A stretch of 64,000 nt of DNA. It comes from an uncultured Flavobacteriales bacterium (GTDB lineage: Bacteria; Bacteroidota; Bacteroidia; Flavobacteriales_G; Salibacteraceae). The position numbers were made by a program, and so were the translations under genes. A model generated the notes under the pieces. The model had not been told where the DNA came from. It did no database searches and was given only the letters and a program-made list of their open reading frames with translations. Positions within the stretch are counted from its first letter, which is position 1, and each line of letters starts with the position of its first letter. The DNA lies in NCBI GenBank assembly GCA_937121175.1, contig CAKZKD010000002.1, positions 186,001 to 250,000 of the forward strand, written 5' to 3'. Shown here one piece after another: positions 25,538 through 35,334 of the stretch.

Positions 25538-26071
25538 TTATAGTCCGAAAGTTACTTTGGCGTGATAGGTATCCATGTATTCTTTCATGCGTTTCACTTT
25601 TCCGTCTTCAATAATAAACAAGAAGTGGTAGTAGTTTTCGTAGTTAGAACCCATGGCGGTTTTTGCTTTAAACTCGGCTTCGGCAGCTACTACATTCCCT
25701 TCCGAAATCATAGAGGTGGTGTTAAAGTCTGCGCCTTCTGGGAACAATTCGTCTCCTTTAAAGAAGCCCAAAAAGTATTCGGTATCGTGTTCTCCGCCTG
25801 TGGCTAGGTATTCGGGTTTACCAATAATCCACCAGCTAAAATCGTCGGTAATCATCGTTTTCAATTTATCTACGTTAGAGACGCGCATGGCTTCGATAAA
25901 TTCGGTTACGAGTGCCTTGTTTTCGTTCAGTCCTTCTTTGTACTCCTCAAGGTTATCTACTTTGGGTGTTTTGGGTGCTTGCTCTTGTTGTTGGGGTGCT
26001 TGGCAGCTGACTAAATTAAATACGAATGCTAGTGCTAAAGTTCCTGTTGTAAATTGTTGAATGTGTTTCAT
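25538..26071 (-). CDS. NTF2/SnoaL-like lipoprotein
   Basis: I start it at 26071 (MKHIQQFTTGTLALAFVFNLVSC) because this gives a lipoprotein signal with lipobox LVSC; the longer frame to 26113 adds 14 residues with no signal character. The body matches the NTF2/SnoaL cone fold: a long first helix (NKALVTEFIEAMRVSNVDKLKTMI), DDFSWWI, and FLFIIEDGKVKRMKEYMDT at the end. It is probably co-transcribed with the SDR gene. Confidence 0.75.
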   Translation of the reverse strand: MKHIQQFTTGTLALAFVFNLVSCQAPQQQEQAPKTPKVDNLEEYKEGLNENKALVTEFIEAMRVSNVDKLKTMITDDFSWWIIGKPEYLATGGEHDTEYFLGFFKGDELFPEGADFNTTSMISEGNVVAAEAEFKAKTAMGSNYENYYHFLFIIEDGKVKRMKEYMDTYHAKVTFGL

Positions 26072-26191
26072 GTTCATTTGTTTTTTGTTATTGTGTGGTG
26101 CAAACCTAGTCACAAAGCTTTACTTTTGAAAGTAGTTACACGAATGTGAAGTAATAACACTTTTGTTAGTAATGTTGAAAAACAACACGTT

Positions 26192-26527
26192 ATGAGAGAA
26201 AAAACTTTAGAAGAATATTTAAACTGCCCTTTTCACTTGGCTATGAACACCCTAGAAGGCAAGTGGAAGTTTGCGATTTTGTACGTTTTGTTGGATAAAG
26301 GCACGTTGCGGTACAAAGAATTGGAACGGGCTATTCCGGATATTTCGACTCGAATGTTAGTGAAAGAGTTGAAGCATTTAGAAGCCAAGGGCGTGGTGAA
26401 TAGAAAGGCTTATGCCACGGTTCCACCCACGGTAGAATATTCGCTGAGCACTATCGGTAAAAGCTTAAAACCGGTGATTGATAGTATCTCTGACTGGGGA
26501 AAAATGTATGCTAAGGCTGTGGGGTAG
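26192..26527 (+). CDS. HxlR-family transcriptional regulator
   Basis: 111 residues. CPFHLAMNTLEGKWKFAILYVLLDKGTLRYKELERAI followed by STRMLVKELKHLEAKGVV is the typical HxlR winged helix, with the conserved N-terminal Cys (Cys12) often used for redox or electrophile sensing. It is divergent from the NTF2/SDR pair, with a 120-bp shared intergenic region, and probably regulates it. Confidence 0.93.
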   Translation: MREKTLEEYLNCPFHLAMNTLEGKWKFAILYVLLDKGTLRYKELERAIPDISTRMLVKELKHLEAKGVVNRKAYATVPPTVEYSLSTIGKSLKPVIDSISDWGKMYAKAVG

Positions 26528-26624
26528 TGGTTCAAGGTTATAGGTAACTTGTGGCTAAGGGTATATGCTATTATCTTCTCGTTCTGCACCTCCTTAATTC
26601 TGATTCAGCAAGTTATTTGTGCTA

Positions 26625-27431
26625 TCAATCGTAAAAAAGCATATCAACACTAATGCTTGGTGCAAAAGGAACTTTTTTCCAGTCGCCTTGGCTAGTAGTT
26701 CTGAAATAGCAAGATTTGCCTGCCGCTGCACAATAAAACAGCCCGCCTTGTCCTAGGTTTTTTACGTATTCCAAAGTGACTAAAAAATCGGATTTCACCC
26801 AAATTTCGAAAGGGTACAAATCGAAAATTATGGTCGTGTCTGTTTCTTTCTTTGAAGCCGTTAAATAAAGCGGTTCAGTAAGTATGTTTTTAAAACGTCT
26901 ATCGTGTTCAACATTATAAATATTAACACGGAAGAACAGCGAATCGTAATCACTGCGACCAATGTTTACGTAGAGGTTTTTTAATCTTGAATGTTTATTG
27001 TTTCTGATTTTCACACCCAATTCATAACCTAGAGAGTCCACTAGTTTTCCAATAATTAGCTCTGAATCAGTAGTTACCCCTTTTCGTTTTAGGGTAGGTT
27101 TGGCAGATTTAATGATTGCCTCTTTTAAAGGATACGACTTCCGCTCAAGGGTAATGATTTTCTTTTCGCGGGCTTTAAAATCGGCGATACTTATAGAAAA
27201 AGAAAAAAAACCTATGGAGGAAAATACAAGGCTATCTGAGTTTTTTTGATTCGTTAAATAAATTGTAAATTTTCCATTGATATCCGAGACCGTTCCAACG
27301 TTATTATTTGGAACCCCAATGTTTACATAAGGCGCAGGAGCTCTTTCTTCAGTCATTACTGAGCCACTGTAAAACTGGGACACAACCAGAAGGGGTTGTA
27401 TTAGCGATATAACTAGGGCTAGCTTTTTCAT
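26625..27431 (-). CDS. CarboxypepD_reg-like secreted protein
   Basis: 268 residues with a signal peptide and an N-terminal carboxypeptidase-regulatory-like beta domain (about 20-95: GSVMTEERAPAPYVNIGVPNNNVGTVSDINGKFTIYL), a common domain of Bacteroidota outer-membrane proteins. The rest (about 100-268) is not recognised. It is 6 bases downstream of the DUF5916 gene, so they are one transcript. Confidence 0.75.
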   Translation of the reverse strand: MKKLALVISLIQPLLVVSQFYSGSVMTEERAPAPYVNIGVPNNNVGTVSDINGKFTIYLTNQKNSDSLVFSSIGFFSFSISIADFKAREKKIITLERKSYPLKEAIIKSAKPTLKRKGVTTDSELIIGKLVDSLGYELGVKIRNNKHSRLKNLYVNIGRSDYDSLFFRVNIYNVEHDRRFKNILTEPLYLTASKKETDTTIIFDLYPFEIWVKSDFLVTLEYVKNLGQGGLFYCAAAGKSCYFRTTSQGDWKKVPFAPSISVDMLFYD

Positions 27432-27437
27432 TGTAAT

Positions 27438-29861
27438 TTAAACTCTCCTAAACACCTTCTTATAACTCGAAACCACATCAAAAAAGTACACGAGTTTAAA
27501 GGTTAGGGTGTTTCGCTGGCCTTGGTCAAAAACAGTTTCCAAGTTGTTGAAGTACGAGGTGCGAATGATTTGCTCGTCGTGCTGCAAGTTGTTTTTGTAA
27601 ACGACATTAATAAAGCTGCCTGGGGCAAATTGCCAAGTGAATATTAAGTCGGTATTGAAAGCATTGAAGTTAAAATCAGCGTTTTCGGTAAAAGTTGGGT
27701 CTGGAATAATGTAACCCTCTTCGTCTAAGTCACCGTAATAATCGTACAAGCCATAAGACCAGTAATGACGAACCCTAAGCGTTAAGGCAAGGTTGTTTTT
27801 GAATAAGTATTTTCCTTGCAGAATATTGGTTAAGGTTCTAACATCACGGACGCCGTATTTGGGTGTCCCGTTAAAGGTTCCAGCATAACCTTGGCCGTTT
27901 AAGTATCTAGAATAATTAGATTCTGGTCGAAGAGAAAACTTGTCGCTGATTTGTAAAATAGGTTCCACACCAACCTCAAAATAACTGCCTTCCACGTAAT
28001 CTGTAAAGTAGGAGTGACCATAGCCAATTTCGGCGTCAAGAGCAACCTTTTTGCTGTAATCGGTTGATACGCCAATTCCGTTGTAGTAATACTCTTGTGT
28101 AATAAATTTTTGTCCGGGACTACGTGATTCAAACAAGTCGATACCATCACCTAGTTGAGCGTCAATGTTCAAGAAAAAGGCATTAAAACTGGGAAGAATA
28201 AATGCTAAACGACCCTCATAACTATTCTTTAAAACTTCACCAGTGGTATAGTCTTGCTGCATGGTATAGGTCAGGCGATTGTAATTGCCATTTAACTTCC
28301 AAAATGGATTGTATTTGTTGTATTGTAGCTCTAGAGCATGCTCACGAATGTTGGTGGCAAAGTTTACTCCAAGGTCATTGGGGTTAAAGTTCGGTGATTT
28401 ATTTACACTTTGTAAATCGAATTTAAAGTTCCCTTTTATTTTACCAAAACCAAGGGTATAACTGACTCCGTCGCCTGGGTCTTCGCTAAATGCATGTGCC
28501 GACAAATTGCCGTCGCGTTGAGAGATTTTTACATCCCCATTTACGGCGTAGTTCGATTTTTTATTTATCAGGTTTAATCCCAAAGAAGAAACATTGGCGT
28601 CAATGAATGGGCCTTCCCTAGAGGTGTTGAGGTTAATGAAATAAATAGAGCTGTTGTTCTTTAGATTTTGGTCAATGGCTACAATGTTGTAATTGACCAA
28701 TGGGTTGGTTTGCACCTCTCTTTTTTCGCCTGTTTCGGTATTTTCTATGGTTGCAGTCGTAGGCGCAGTAATGGCGTTCATAATACCAATTCCAAGGCCG
28801 TTTTTATTTCGTCCCGAAACCTTGGTTACGTTAATCAACCGAGCCGTATTTGGGTTTTCAATTGTCTCGTTTGAGTCCACTTGGTCGAAGGCCTTTAAAT
28901 AGTCTTCAGGCACTCCACCAATTCTTCTGGAATAAAACAAATCGCCCAAGTTGAACAAGTCCACACCTTCCTGAAAAAACGGTCGTTGCTCTTCAAAAAC
29001 CACCTCAAAAGCACCTAAGTTTTTTACAATATTATCCGACCGTACTTGCGAGAAATCCGGCAGCAAAGTCATATCAAGCGTAAAGCTTTCATTAAGGCCC
29101 ACTTTAAGGTCGGCACCTGCCCCAAAGCCATAACTAGATTCTGCGCCTTCGAATTCTGCAAAGGAAGAAACGTAAGGCGAAAGAGAAATACGGGCAGGGT
29201 CTTTTATGCTGTCCAGCCCAGTTAAATCGCCCCAATAGTTGATTTCGGTTTCGACTTCTTTAGGTACTAAAGACCATTGTAATTCGGTTCGACTGCGGCG
29301 GATTTCGCGTAGAAAATTGATTTTCCAGAGCTGTTCTTCCCCTTTCGGGAAACGAATGGCATAGTAGGGGATTTCTATTTCCACTATCCAGCCGTCGTCC
29401 ACAATTTGCACGGCGCTCTCCCAAACGGCATTAAAGGCTTCGTCGGAGATTCTAGAATCGGATTGAACTCCAGATGCTGAAACCTTGAACGTAAACGCGT
29501 CCAGTTTTTTATTGTACGTATCAAAAGACACCGTAAAATGGTCAGCATTCAAACGGTCGTCGCGTTCGCCCAATTGGGTCATAATGCTATCGGGGTGTGG
29601 GTCGTAGCAGTAGCCGAGAATGTAAATATTGTTGTCGTCGTATAAGACCTTTACATCCGTTTTAAAAATCGGTGGTTCGCCCTCTGTCGGGTTGAGTTCT
29701 TTAAAACCGGTGGCAATGCCAGCATTTTTCCAGCTGGTTTCATTGCCCTTACCGTCAATTTTTATTTTCTCCTCAGTTCTTGAGGCTTCTAGGGATTTCC
29801 CTTGACCAAAGACCCCAATAGAAAATAAGGACAGAATAAATATGTAAACAGCTTGTTTCAG
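27438..29861 (-). CDS. DUF5916 outer-membrane protein with CBM9-like N-terminus; probable CTG start
   Basis: The body (from MTQLGERDDRL at 29582) matches the DUF5916 beta-barrel family, with a carbohydrate-binding-like domain in front. Counting from that ATG, the signal peptide and the first strands of the domain are missing. They are present in the same frame upstream: LKQAVYIFILSLFSIGVFGQ (signal) then EEKIKIDGKGNETSWKN and FKTDVKVLYDDNNIYILGY (domain). The frame opens after TAA at 29880-29882, and the only plausible start for this signal is CTG at 29859-29861. That gives about 807 residues, the usual family length. Either CTG is used or the start was recently mutated. Confidence 0.8.
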   Translation of the reverse strand: MKQAVYIFILSLFSIGVFGQGKSLEASRTEEKIKIDGKGNETSWKNAGIATGFKELNPTEGEPPIFKTDVKVLYDDNNIYILGYCYDPHPDSIMTQLGERDDRLNADHFTVSFDTYNKKLDAFTFKVSASGVQSDSRISDEAFNAVWESAVQIVDDGWIVEIEIPYYAIRFPKGEEQLWKINFLREIRRSRTELQWSLVPKEVETEINYWGDLTGLDSIKDPARISLSPYVSSFAEFEGAESSYGFGAGADLKVGLNESFTLDMTLLPDFSQVRSDNIVKNLGAFEVVFEEQRPFFQEGVDLFNLGDLFYSRRIGGVPEDYLKAFDQVDSNETIENPNTARLINVTKVSGRNKNGLGIGIMNAITAPTTATIENTETGEKREVQTNPLVNYNIVAIDQNLKNNSSIYFINLNTSREGPFIDANVSSLGLNLINKKSNYAVNGDVKISQRDGNLSAHAFSEDPGDGVSYTLGFGKIKGNFKFDLQSVNKSPNFNPNDLGVNFATNIREHALELQYNKYNPFWKLNGNYNRLTYTMQQDYTTGEVLKNSYEGRLAFILPSFNAFFLNIDAQLGDGIDLFESRSPGQKFITQEYYYNGIGVSTDYSKKVALDAEIGYGHSYFTDYVEGSYFEVGVEPILQISDKFSLRPESNYSRYLNGQGYAGTFNGTPKYGVRDVRTLTNILQGKYLFKNNLALTLRVRHYWSYGLYDYYGDLDEEGYIIPDPTFTENADFNFNAFNTDLIFTWQFAPGSFINVVYKNNLQHDEQIIRTSYFNNLETVFDQGQRNTLTFKLVYFFDVVSSYKKVFRRV

Positions 29862-30423
29862 GGAATACGGCTTTGGGAATTAAATCTCCGCAAAAGTACT
29901 GAAGGTTTGTATTTAAAGTTAAGTACATGTTGTTAGTTGCTGGTGTTCGCTTTTTTATGATTGGAATCCAAATTTCTTCCTCAGAATTTAGGTCATTGTT
30001 TTTATAGTTTTTACCCAAGACTTCAAAGTGTGGTCTATCGTCTATCCCATAAGGTGAACTTGGCAACCATTCCCAGAAAATGTATTGAAAAATAGAACTG
30101 TCTGAGCTAGAGCCTTTGTAATCGAATACTGCGTACATACCGCCAGGCAAAGTGAACGACTCCATTCCGCTTGGGATATTACTGAAACTTTCGACTTCTA
30201 CTGTCGCCCATTTTTCAAATTCGTTCTCAGGATTGAATTTATCGTAGTATCCAGAGTTATAAACTTGCATGGAAATTTTATCTATTGACGTACGATTCTC
30301 TATGGTTTTAATTTTTGGTCCAAATTGCTCCCAAAGTTGACTCGTTTTATTATTGGTCAAACTCATTTTTAAGTGGTTACCTATTAGTTTTTTCTCAGAT
30401 AAAGTTTCGATTCGTGGAATCAT
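29773..30423 (-). CDS. GyrI-like (AraC effector-binding fold) protein with aberrant C-terminal extension
   Basis: Residues 1-158 fit the GyrI-like ligand-binding domain: IETLSEKKLIGNHLKMSL at the start, TLPGGMYAVFDYKGS in the middle and FEVLGKNYKNND...EEIWIPIIKK at the end, where such proteins normally stop. Here the frame runs on for 58 more residues and overlaps the DUF5916 signal-peptide region by 89 bases in another frame. A lost stop, or a small deletion joining the two genes, would explain this. The domain itself looks intact. Confidence 0.7.
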   Translation of the reverse strand: MIPRIETLSEKKLIGNHLKMSLTNNKTSQLWEQFGPKIKTIENRTSIDKISMQVYNSGYYDKFNPENEFEKWATVEVESFSNIPSGMESFTLPGGMYAVFDYKGSSSDSSIFQYIFWEWLPSSPYGIDDRPHFEVLGKNYKNNDLNSEEEIWIPIIKKRTPATNNMYLTLNTNLQYFCGDLIPKAVFPETSCLHIYSVLIFYWGLWSREIPRSLKN

Positions 30424-30602
30424 GTTTGGGAAATATAGAATTGAGTTTTTTGCGAAACCGACTAAAATGTTCCGGTGAGACGAATTTATAAAAAACCTTC
30501 AACCTTCTTTTTTACACCTTCACTCCTCAAATTTTCACCTTCGTCGGTATTGTCTTTCAGAACCTCTATGGCTCCCATTGATTTGCTTCAAAATTACAAG
30601 CT

Positions 30603-31970
30603 ATGAAAAAGGAAATATTAGGATTTATTGGAGCAGCGTTACTTTCAATTGGAGTTCAAGCTCAAATCAGTGAAGCAGTAAAAGACTCATTACAACAAAA
30701 GTTTACCGAATTTGCAAAAAGCTACAACTGCAAAGGAGTTGGAGTTGCGGTTCATTTTAAAGATGGCAGTGTTTGGGAGTATGCGCATGGCAATTATGGA
30801 ACCAAGGCTTTGATACCAAACTTACTTTTTGAGGCGGGAAGTAACACAAAAACCATGGTTGCAGTTCTTACTCTGTTGCTGGAAGAAGAGGGCAAGCTTT
30901 CAATTGATGATTCGATAGGTAAGTACATTGTTCCTACTGTAAACGTAAACGGACAAATCACAATCAAGCAGCTATTGAATCACACTTCCGGCGTATTTAG
31001 TTTTACCGAACACCCAGATTACTACCCTAATGTGAATGCAAATTGGTCGTACAAGTTGCCAGTAGATTCGGTATTTAAATATTTTGTAGATACACCAAAG
31101 TTTGCCCCAGGGCAAGGTACGCGCTATTCCAATACCGGCTATCTGTTGTTAGGGAAAATAATTGAGGCCGTAGAAAACCAAAATTTAGAAAAAGTAATGC
31201 GCTCCAAGTTGTTTGACGCAAACGAATTGGATGACTCGCACCTTGCCTTTTACGAAGAGCACAACAAAACGCACCTTGGTGTATGGTTTGCGAGTGGGTA
31301 CGACCCAGAACCGTCTGTAAGTTTCTTAAGTTCTGCTTGGGCGGCAGGTGCAGTTATTTGCACACCAAAAGATTTATCGAAATGGGCTTATTACTTGTAC
31401 AGTGGTAATATTCTATCAGAAAAATCATTTGAAAAAATGAATGAAACCATTCCTTTTGGAAACGGAGAGCGTTACGGTTTAGGTATGATAAAAAGAGAAA
31501 TGGGAGGTCATACTTATCTCGGTCATGGTGGCCAAACGTTACAAACCAGTACTATGGATTATAGCGTTGACGGCGATTACAGCTTGGTAATAATGAACTT
31601 GGAAGATGATAAATGGGGCGAAACCATGGGCATGCGTGCTCGCATGTTGTTGATGCTCGAAGATTACATTCCTACAGTTGAGGTTCCAATAGATACAGCA
31701 GAAGAAACGGCATCAATTCACGAAGCCAATAACGGAGTGCAAGTAAGCGTTTACCCGGTTCCAGCAACGGATGTTGTTACTGTAGAATTAAGTAACCATG
31801 CGGCCTTTACATATCAATTGATTGATGTAACTGGACAATCTATAAGGCACGAAACCAGCAAAGCGGGAAAATTAGAGCTGTACAAAAGTGAACTAGGAAC
31901 GGGTACGTTTTGGATTCGAATTTTAGACGAAAAAGGACAACTAATTGTAAAACCTATACAGTTTCGTTAA
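30603..31970 (+). CDS. Secreted serine hydrolase (class C beta-lactamase family) with T9SS sorting domain
   Basis: 455 residues: signal peptide (to about 21), then a beta-lactamase/transpeptidase-like fold with SNTK (Ser80, Lys83), YSN (Tyr175-Asn177) and GHGG (about 303-306). From about residue 378 a type IX C-terminal domain follows (VSVYPVPATDVVTVELS ... IKP type ending), so the enzyme is exported through the outer membrane and probably attached to the cell surface. It is likely an esterase or peptidase; true beta-lactamase activity is less likely. Confidence 0.9.
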   Translation: MKKEILGFIGAALLSIGVQAQISEAVKDSLQQKFTEFAKSYNCKGVGVAVHFKDGSVWEYAHGNYGTKALIPNLLFEAGSNTKTMVAVLTLLLEEEGKLSIDDSIGKYIVPTVNVNGQITIKQLLNHTSGVFSFTEHPDYYPNVNANWSYKLPVDSVFKYFVDTPKFAPGQGTRYSNTGYLLLGKIIEAVENQNLEKVMRSKLFDANELDDSHLAFYEEHNKTHLGVWFASGYDPEPSVSFLSSAWAAGAVICTPKDLSKWAYYLYSGNILSEKSFEKMNETIPFGNGERYGLGMIKREMGGHTYLGHGGQTLQTSTMDYSVDGDYSLVIMNLEDDKWGETMGMRARMLLMLEDYIPTVEVPIDTAEETASIHEANNGVQVSVYPVPATDVVTVELSNHAAFTYQLIDVTGQSIRHETSKAGKLELYKSELGTGTFWIRILDEKGQLIVKPIQFR

Positions 31971-31996
31971 TTAGCTTCGCGACAAGAACTGAGATT

Positions 31997-33082
31997 ATGA
32001 CACAGTGGTGGAAATACATATACGATAGTAGAAAGCCTTACCTAATTGGTTTGGCTGTTCTGCTAATTTGGATGGTTTTAATTTGGGGAGTAGGTCAATT
32101 GTACGGAGACCAAAACGAATTCTTTTTTGATTGGTATAATTTGGTTGAATGGACGGTTTTATTTCTGCTGATTTTAACGGCTAATTTCTTAACGAAATCC
32201 TACATGGGTGAATCTAAATTTTTGAGCAACCCCTGGTATATTGGGCTGAGTTCATTTTTGGGTTCTGTTTTATCGGGAATCGCAATTGGATTTTTCTTCA
32301 AAGTAATCACGCCGCTTTGGGGCGTGAATTACGACATGAATTTACAATGGTTCGATATTGTGCTTCCTTCGTCAATTACGCATATTGTAATGTTCACGTT
32401 CATTGGAATCTTTGTAGGTATCTACTTTGCACAAACACAAATTCTGAAGTACAGAAATCAGCTCGAAAGAAAACTCGCACTTGCAGAACGAGAGAACCTA
32501 AAAAACACCAGTAAGTTGAGTAAACTCAATGCAATTCAAGCCAATGTGAATCCACATTTTTTGTACAATTCGCTTAATTCAATTGCAGCATTGATACGTA
32601 CAAAGTCAGATAAATCGGAGGATATGGTAATCGCTTTATCGCGTTTGTTTCGTTATCATATTATACCAGACCAAGCGCCTTTTGCAACTTTGGAGCAAGA
32701 GGTGGAAATATTGAAAACCTACCTCGAAATCGAAAAAATCCGTTTTGGAGAACAATTGAATTATGACATTTCTGTAGGCGAAAATCTAAACTCTATTCAA
32801 CTTCCTAGACTGTTGTTGCAGCCAATTGTCGAGAACGCTATTAAGCACGGAACTTCTAAGGTGGAGTCTGGAACAATAGAGATTAAAGCTAGAGAAGAAA
32901 ACGAAAACTTAATCGTAGAAATTTCAGACAACGGCCCGGCATTCGGTGGCGATTTAAATTCGGGGAATGGCCTAAACACAGTGGCTAAAATGCTGCAGTT
33001 GTACTATCCAGAAAAGCACGATTTACTGATTACTTCAGCGCCGAAAAAGCAAGTAAAAATCTCTATTCCGATACAAAAATGA
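31997..33082 (+). CDS. LytS-type sensor histidine kinase
   Basis: I start at 31997 (MTQWWKYIYDS), because a longer in-frame start at 31910 lies inside the preceding gene. Four membrane segments (about 15-150) carry no recognisable sensor domain. The His_kinase domain has NVNPHFLYNSLNSIAAL (phospho-acceptor His) and the GHKL N-box VENAIKHGTSK. The response regulator gene overlaps its stop by 4 bases, so this is a two-component pair. Confidence 0.92.
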   Translation: MTQWWKYIYDSRKPYLIGLAVLLIWMVLIWGVGQLYGDQNEFFFDWYNLVEWTVLFLLILTANFLTKSYMGESKFLSNPWYIGLSSFLGSVLSGIAIGFFFKVITPLWGVNYDMNLQWFDIVLPSSITHIVMFTFIGIFVGIYFAQTQILKYRNQLERKLALAERENLKNTSKLSKLNAIQANVNPHFLYNSLNSIAALIRTKSDKSEDMVIALSRLFRYHIIPDQAPFATLEQEVEILKTYLEIEKIRFGEQLNYDISVGENLNSIQLPRLLLQPIVENAIKHGTSKVESGTIEIKAREENENLIVEISDNGPAFGGDLNSGNGLNTVAKMLQLYYPEKHDLLITSAPKKQVKISIPIQK

Positions 33083-33831
33083 AGCAGTTGAATTACGTAA
33101 TTGTAGAGGATGAGCCATTAGCTATTGAGCGTTTAAAAGATGTGCTGAAAGCTTACAAGAGTTTAAATTTTATAGGCAGTGCCACCAATGGAAAAAAAGG
33201 CAAAGAGTTGATAGAAGAAACTCAACCCAACCTTATTTTCTTAGATATCGAAATGCCCGTGCTCAATGGTTTTGAAATGTTGGAGCAGCTTAGTAACAAA
33301 CCCAGGGTTGTATTTACCACTGCCTATGAAAACTATGCATTGCAGGCATTTGAAGAAAATTCGGTGGATTATTTATTGAAACCTATTGAAGAAAGGCGTC
33401 TTGAAAAAACGATTAATAAACTCCAGCAGTTAGAGGCTCCGAATTACGATTGGCAAACCATTAGCGAACAATTATTGAACGCCAAACCAGACAAAAAATG
33501 GACCTCAATAACCGTAAAAAGTGGAAGTGCACTTAAAATATTGGCCATCGATACCATTGCGTATTTCGAAGCGGAGGATAAGTACGTTATGATACACGAT
33601 TATGACGGGAAAAAGTATTTATTCGATAAGCCACTAAAGGACTTGGAAGACCATTTACCGGAAGAGTTTATGCGCGTGCACCGAAGCTATATTATAAACT
33701 TTGAGGCCATTGACGATATTCGAAAAAACTTCCGTTCACTGTTTGTTTTTCGATTAAAAAATAAAGGAAGAGTGGAGATTACCTGTGGTAGTTCTTACAG
33801 TAAAGAGATTAAATTCCGATTGAATATATGA
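33079..33831 (+). CDS. LytTR-family response regulator
   Basis: 250 residues: receiver domain (VEDEPLAI start, phospho-acceptor Asp56 in LIFLDIEMP, Lys in YLLKP) and a C-terminal LytTR DNA-binding domain (about 150-250, with MRVHRSYIIN). It forms the output of the adjacent LytS kinase. Targets are unknown; the M28 peptidase gene begins 29 bases later on the same strand. Confidence 0.95.
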   Translation: MKQLNYVIVEDEPLAIERLKDVLKAYKSLNFIGSATNGKKGKELIEETQPNLIFLDIEMPVLNGFEMLEQLSNKPRVVFTTAYENYALQAFEENSVDYLLKPIEERRLEKTINKLQQLEAPNYDWQTISEQLLNAKPDKKWTSITVKSGSALKILAIDTIAYFEAEDKYVMIHDYDGKKYLFDKPLKDLEDHLPEEFMRVHRSYIINFEAIDDIRKNFRSLFVFRLKNKGRVEITCGSSYSKEIKFRLNI

Positions 33832-33860
33832 GTTTCGATTAAGTTTTCTACTTTCCGCTC

Positions 33861-35219
33861 ATGAAATCTATTGCATTTACCCTTGTCTTTTCAGTACTTT
33901 TTGGATTTACCTATGCACAAAACCAAGACTCCATTTTCATAAAAAGCATTTATAACCATGCACTAACCGAAAGTCCCGCGCACGAAAACCTGCGCACACT
34001 CTGTAAAGACATTGGAGCACGAATCACAGGTTCTGCCGAAGCTGAAATGGCTATTTATTGGGGAAAACAACTCTTGGAAAGTTATGATTTCGACACCGTG
34101 TATTTGCAAGAAATTACCGTGCCGCATTGGGAGCGAGGCACGCAAGAAGCCGCATGGATAATTAATGAAAATGGCGAGCTCAAAAAAGTAGATGTCATTG
34201 CATTGGGCGGTTCGGTTGGAACTCATGGTGTTCTAGAAGGTGAGGTGATAGGTGTAGAAGGAATTGATGATGTAGAAAAGCTAGGAGAAGCAAAAATCAA
34301 AGGCAAAATTGTGTTTGTAAACAAGCCGTTCGACCAAACTCAAATCAATACCTTCAAAGCATACGGGGCTTGTTCGAATCAGCGTTGGAGTGGAGCAAAA
34401 GCAGCTTCAAAATATGGAGCAAAGGCGGTGGTGATTCGCTCATTAGCGCAGTCTAATGACGACCACCCACATACGGGGTCAATGGACTATAAAATGGAAA
34501 ATAAAATTCCTGCGGCAGCCTTGAGTACCAATTCTGCAAACACTTTATTTGATTGGTTAAAACAAGGAAAAGTGCGCTTAAAATTAGAAATGGACTGTCG
34601 GTTTTATGAAGACGAAACTTCCTACAACGTCATTGCTGAAATTTTTGGAAAAGAAGATAAGGTCATTACCTTCGGTGGTCACCTCGATAGCTGGGATGTA
34701 GGCGAAGGGGCGCACGATGACGGTGCGGGAGTTATTCATTCAATTGAGGCGCTGCGAATTTTAAAGCAGCTGAACTACCAGCCAAACCATAAGCTGAGAT
34801 GTGTGCTGTTTATGAACGAAGAAAACGGAAATTTTGGTGGCAAAGGCTACGCTAAATGGTGCAGCGACAATAAGGAAGAACACATTTGCGCTTTAGAAAG
34901 CGACAGGGGCGGTTTTCAACCACTTGGTTATGACGTTGTAGGCTCAGCAGCTCAATTGAAATTCGTGCAATCGTTTAAACCACTAGTAAAAGATTACCGA
35001 CTGTACAATTTTGAATTTGGTTATGGGGGTGTGGATATTGGCCCACTAAAAAAACATTATCCGAATATTTTACAGCTTGGATTAAACCCAACCTCCCAAC
35101 GCTACTTCGATTTTCACCATGCCGAAACCGATGTTTTTGAAAACGTCAACAAACGAGAATTGGAGTTGGGCTGTGCCAGCTTGGCAACGATGGTTTATTT
35201 GATGGATAAGAATCTCTAA
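33861..35219 (+). CDS. Secreted M28-family zinc aminopeptidase
   Basis: 452 residues with a signal peptide (to about 20). The M28 metal site is FGGHLDSWDVGEGAHDDGAG (His274, Asp286 or Asp287), MNEENGNFGG (Glu320/321) and a terminal His in DFHHAETD (about 421-428). It carries a PA-like domain (about 110-250) between the two halves of the peptidase. It would trim peptides in the periplasm or outside. Confidence 0.93.
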   Translation: MKSIAFTLVFSVLFGFTYAQNQDSIFIKSIYNHALTESPAHENLRTLCKDIGARITGSAEAEMAIYWGKQLLESYDFDTVYLQEITVPHWERGTQEAAWIINENGELKKVDVIALGGSVGTHGVLEGEVIGVEGIDDVEKLGEAKIKGKIVFVNKPFDQTQINTFKAYGACSNQRWSGAKAASKYGAKAVVIRSLAQSNDDHPHTGSMDYKMENKIPAAALSTNSANTLFDWLKQGKVRLKLEMDCRFYEDETSYNVIAEIFGKEDKVITFGGHLDSWDVGEGAHDDGAGVIHSIEALRILKQLNYQPNHKLRCVLFMNEENGNFGGKGYAKWCSDNKEEHICALESDRGGFQPLGYDVVGSAAQLKFVQSFKPLVKDYRLYNFEFGYGGVDIGPLKKHYPNILQLGLNPTSQRYFDFHHAETDVFENVNKRELELGCASLATMVYLMDKNL

Positions 35220-35304
35220 TTGAACATTTTACCAAATAAGTTTAATAGTTGTTAAGGCTTATGCCTAAGTTGGTAAAGCTTATATCTACCTTCAAGCTTC
35301 TCGA

Positions 35305-35312
35305 TACATTTG
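35305..35312 (+). promoter_or_regulatory. Candidate -7 promoter box (TACATTTG)
   Basis: Exact TAnnTTTG, 22 bases before the ATG at 35335; no good -33 box at normal spacing was found. Confidence 0.35.
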
Positions 35313-35334
35313 ACAAAATTTTAATATTCCTACT

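Noticed and set aside
31910..31996. Upstream start of the LytS-like kinase
   Set aside because: It lies inside the serine hydrolase gene and adds charged residues with no role; ATG at 31997 gives a clean membrane protein.
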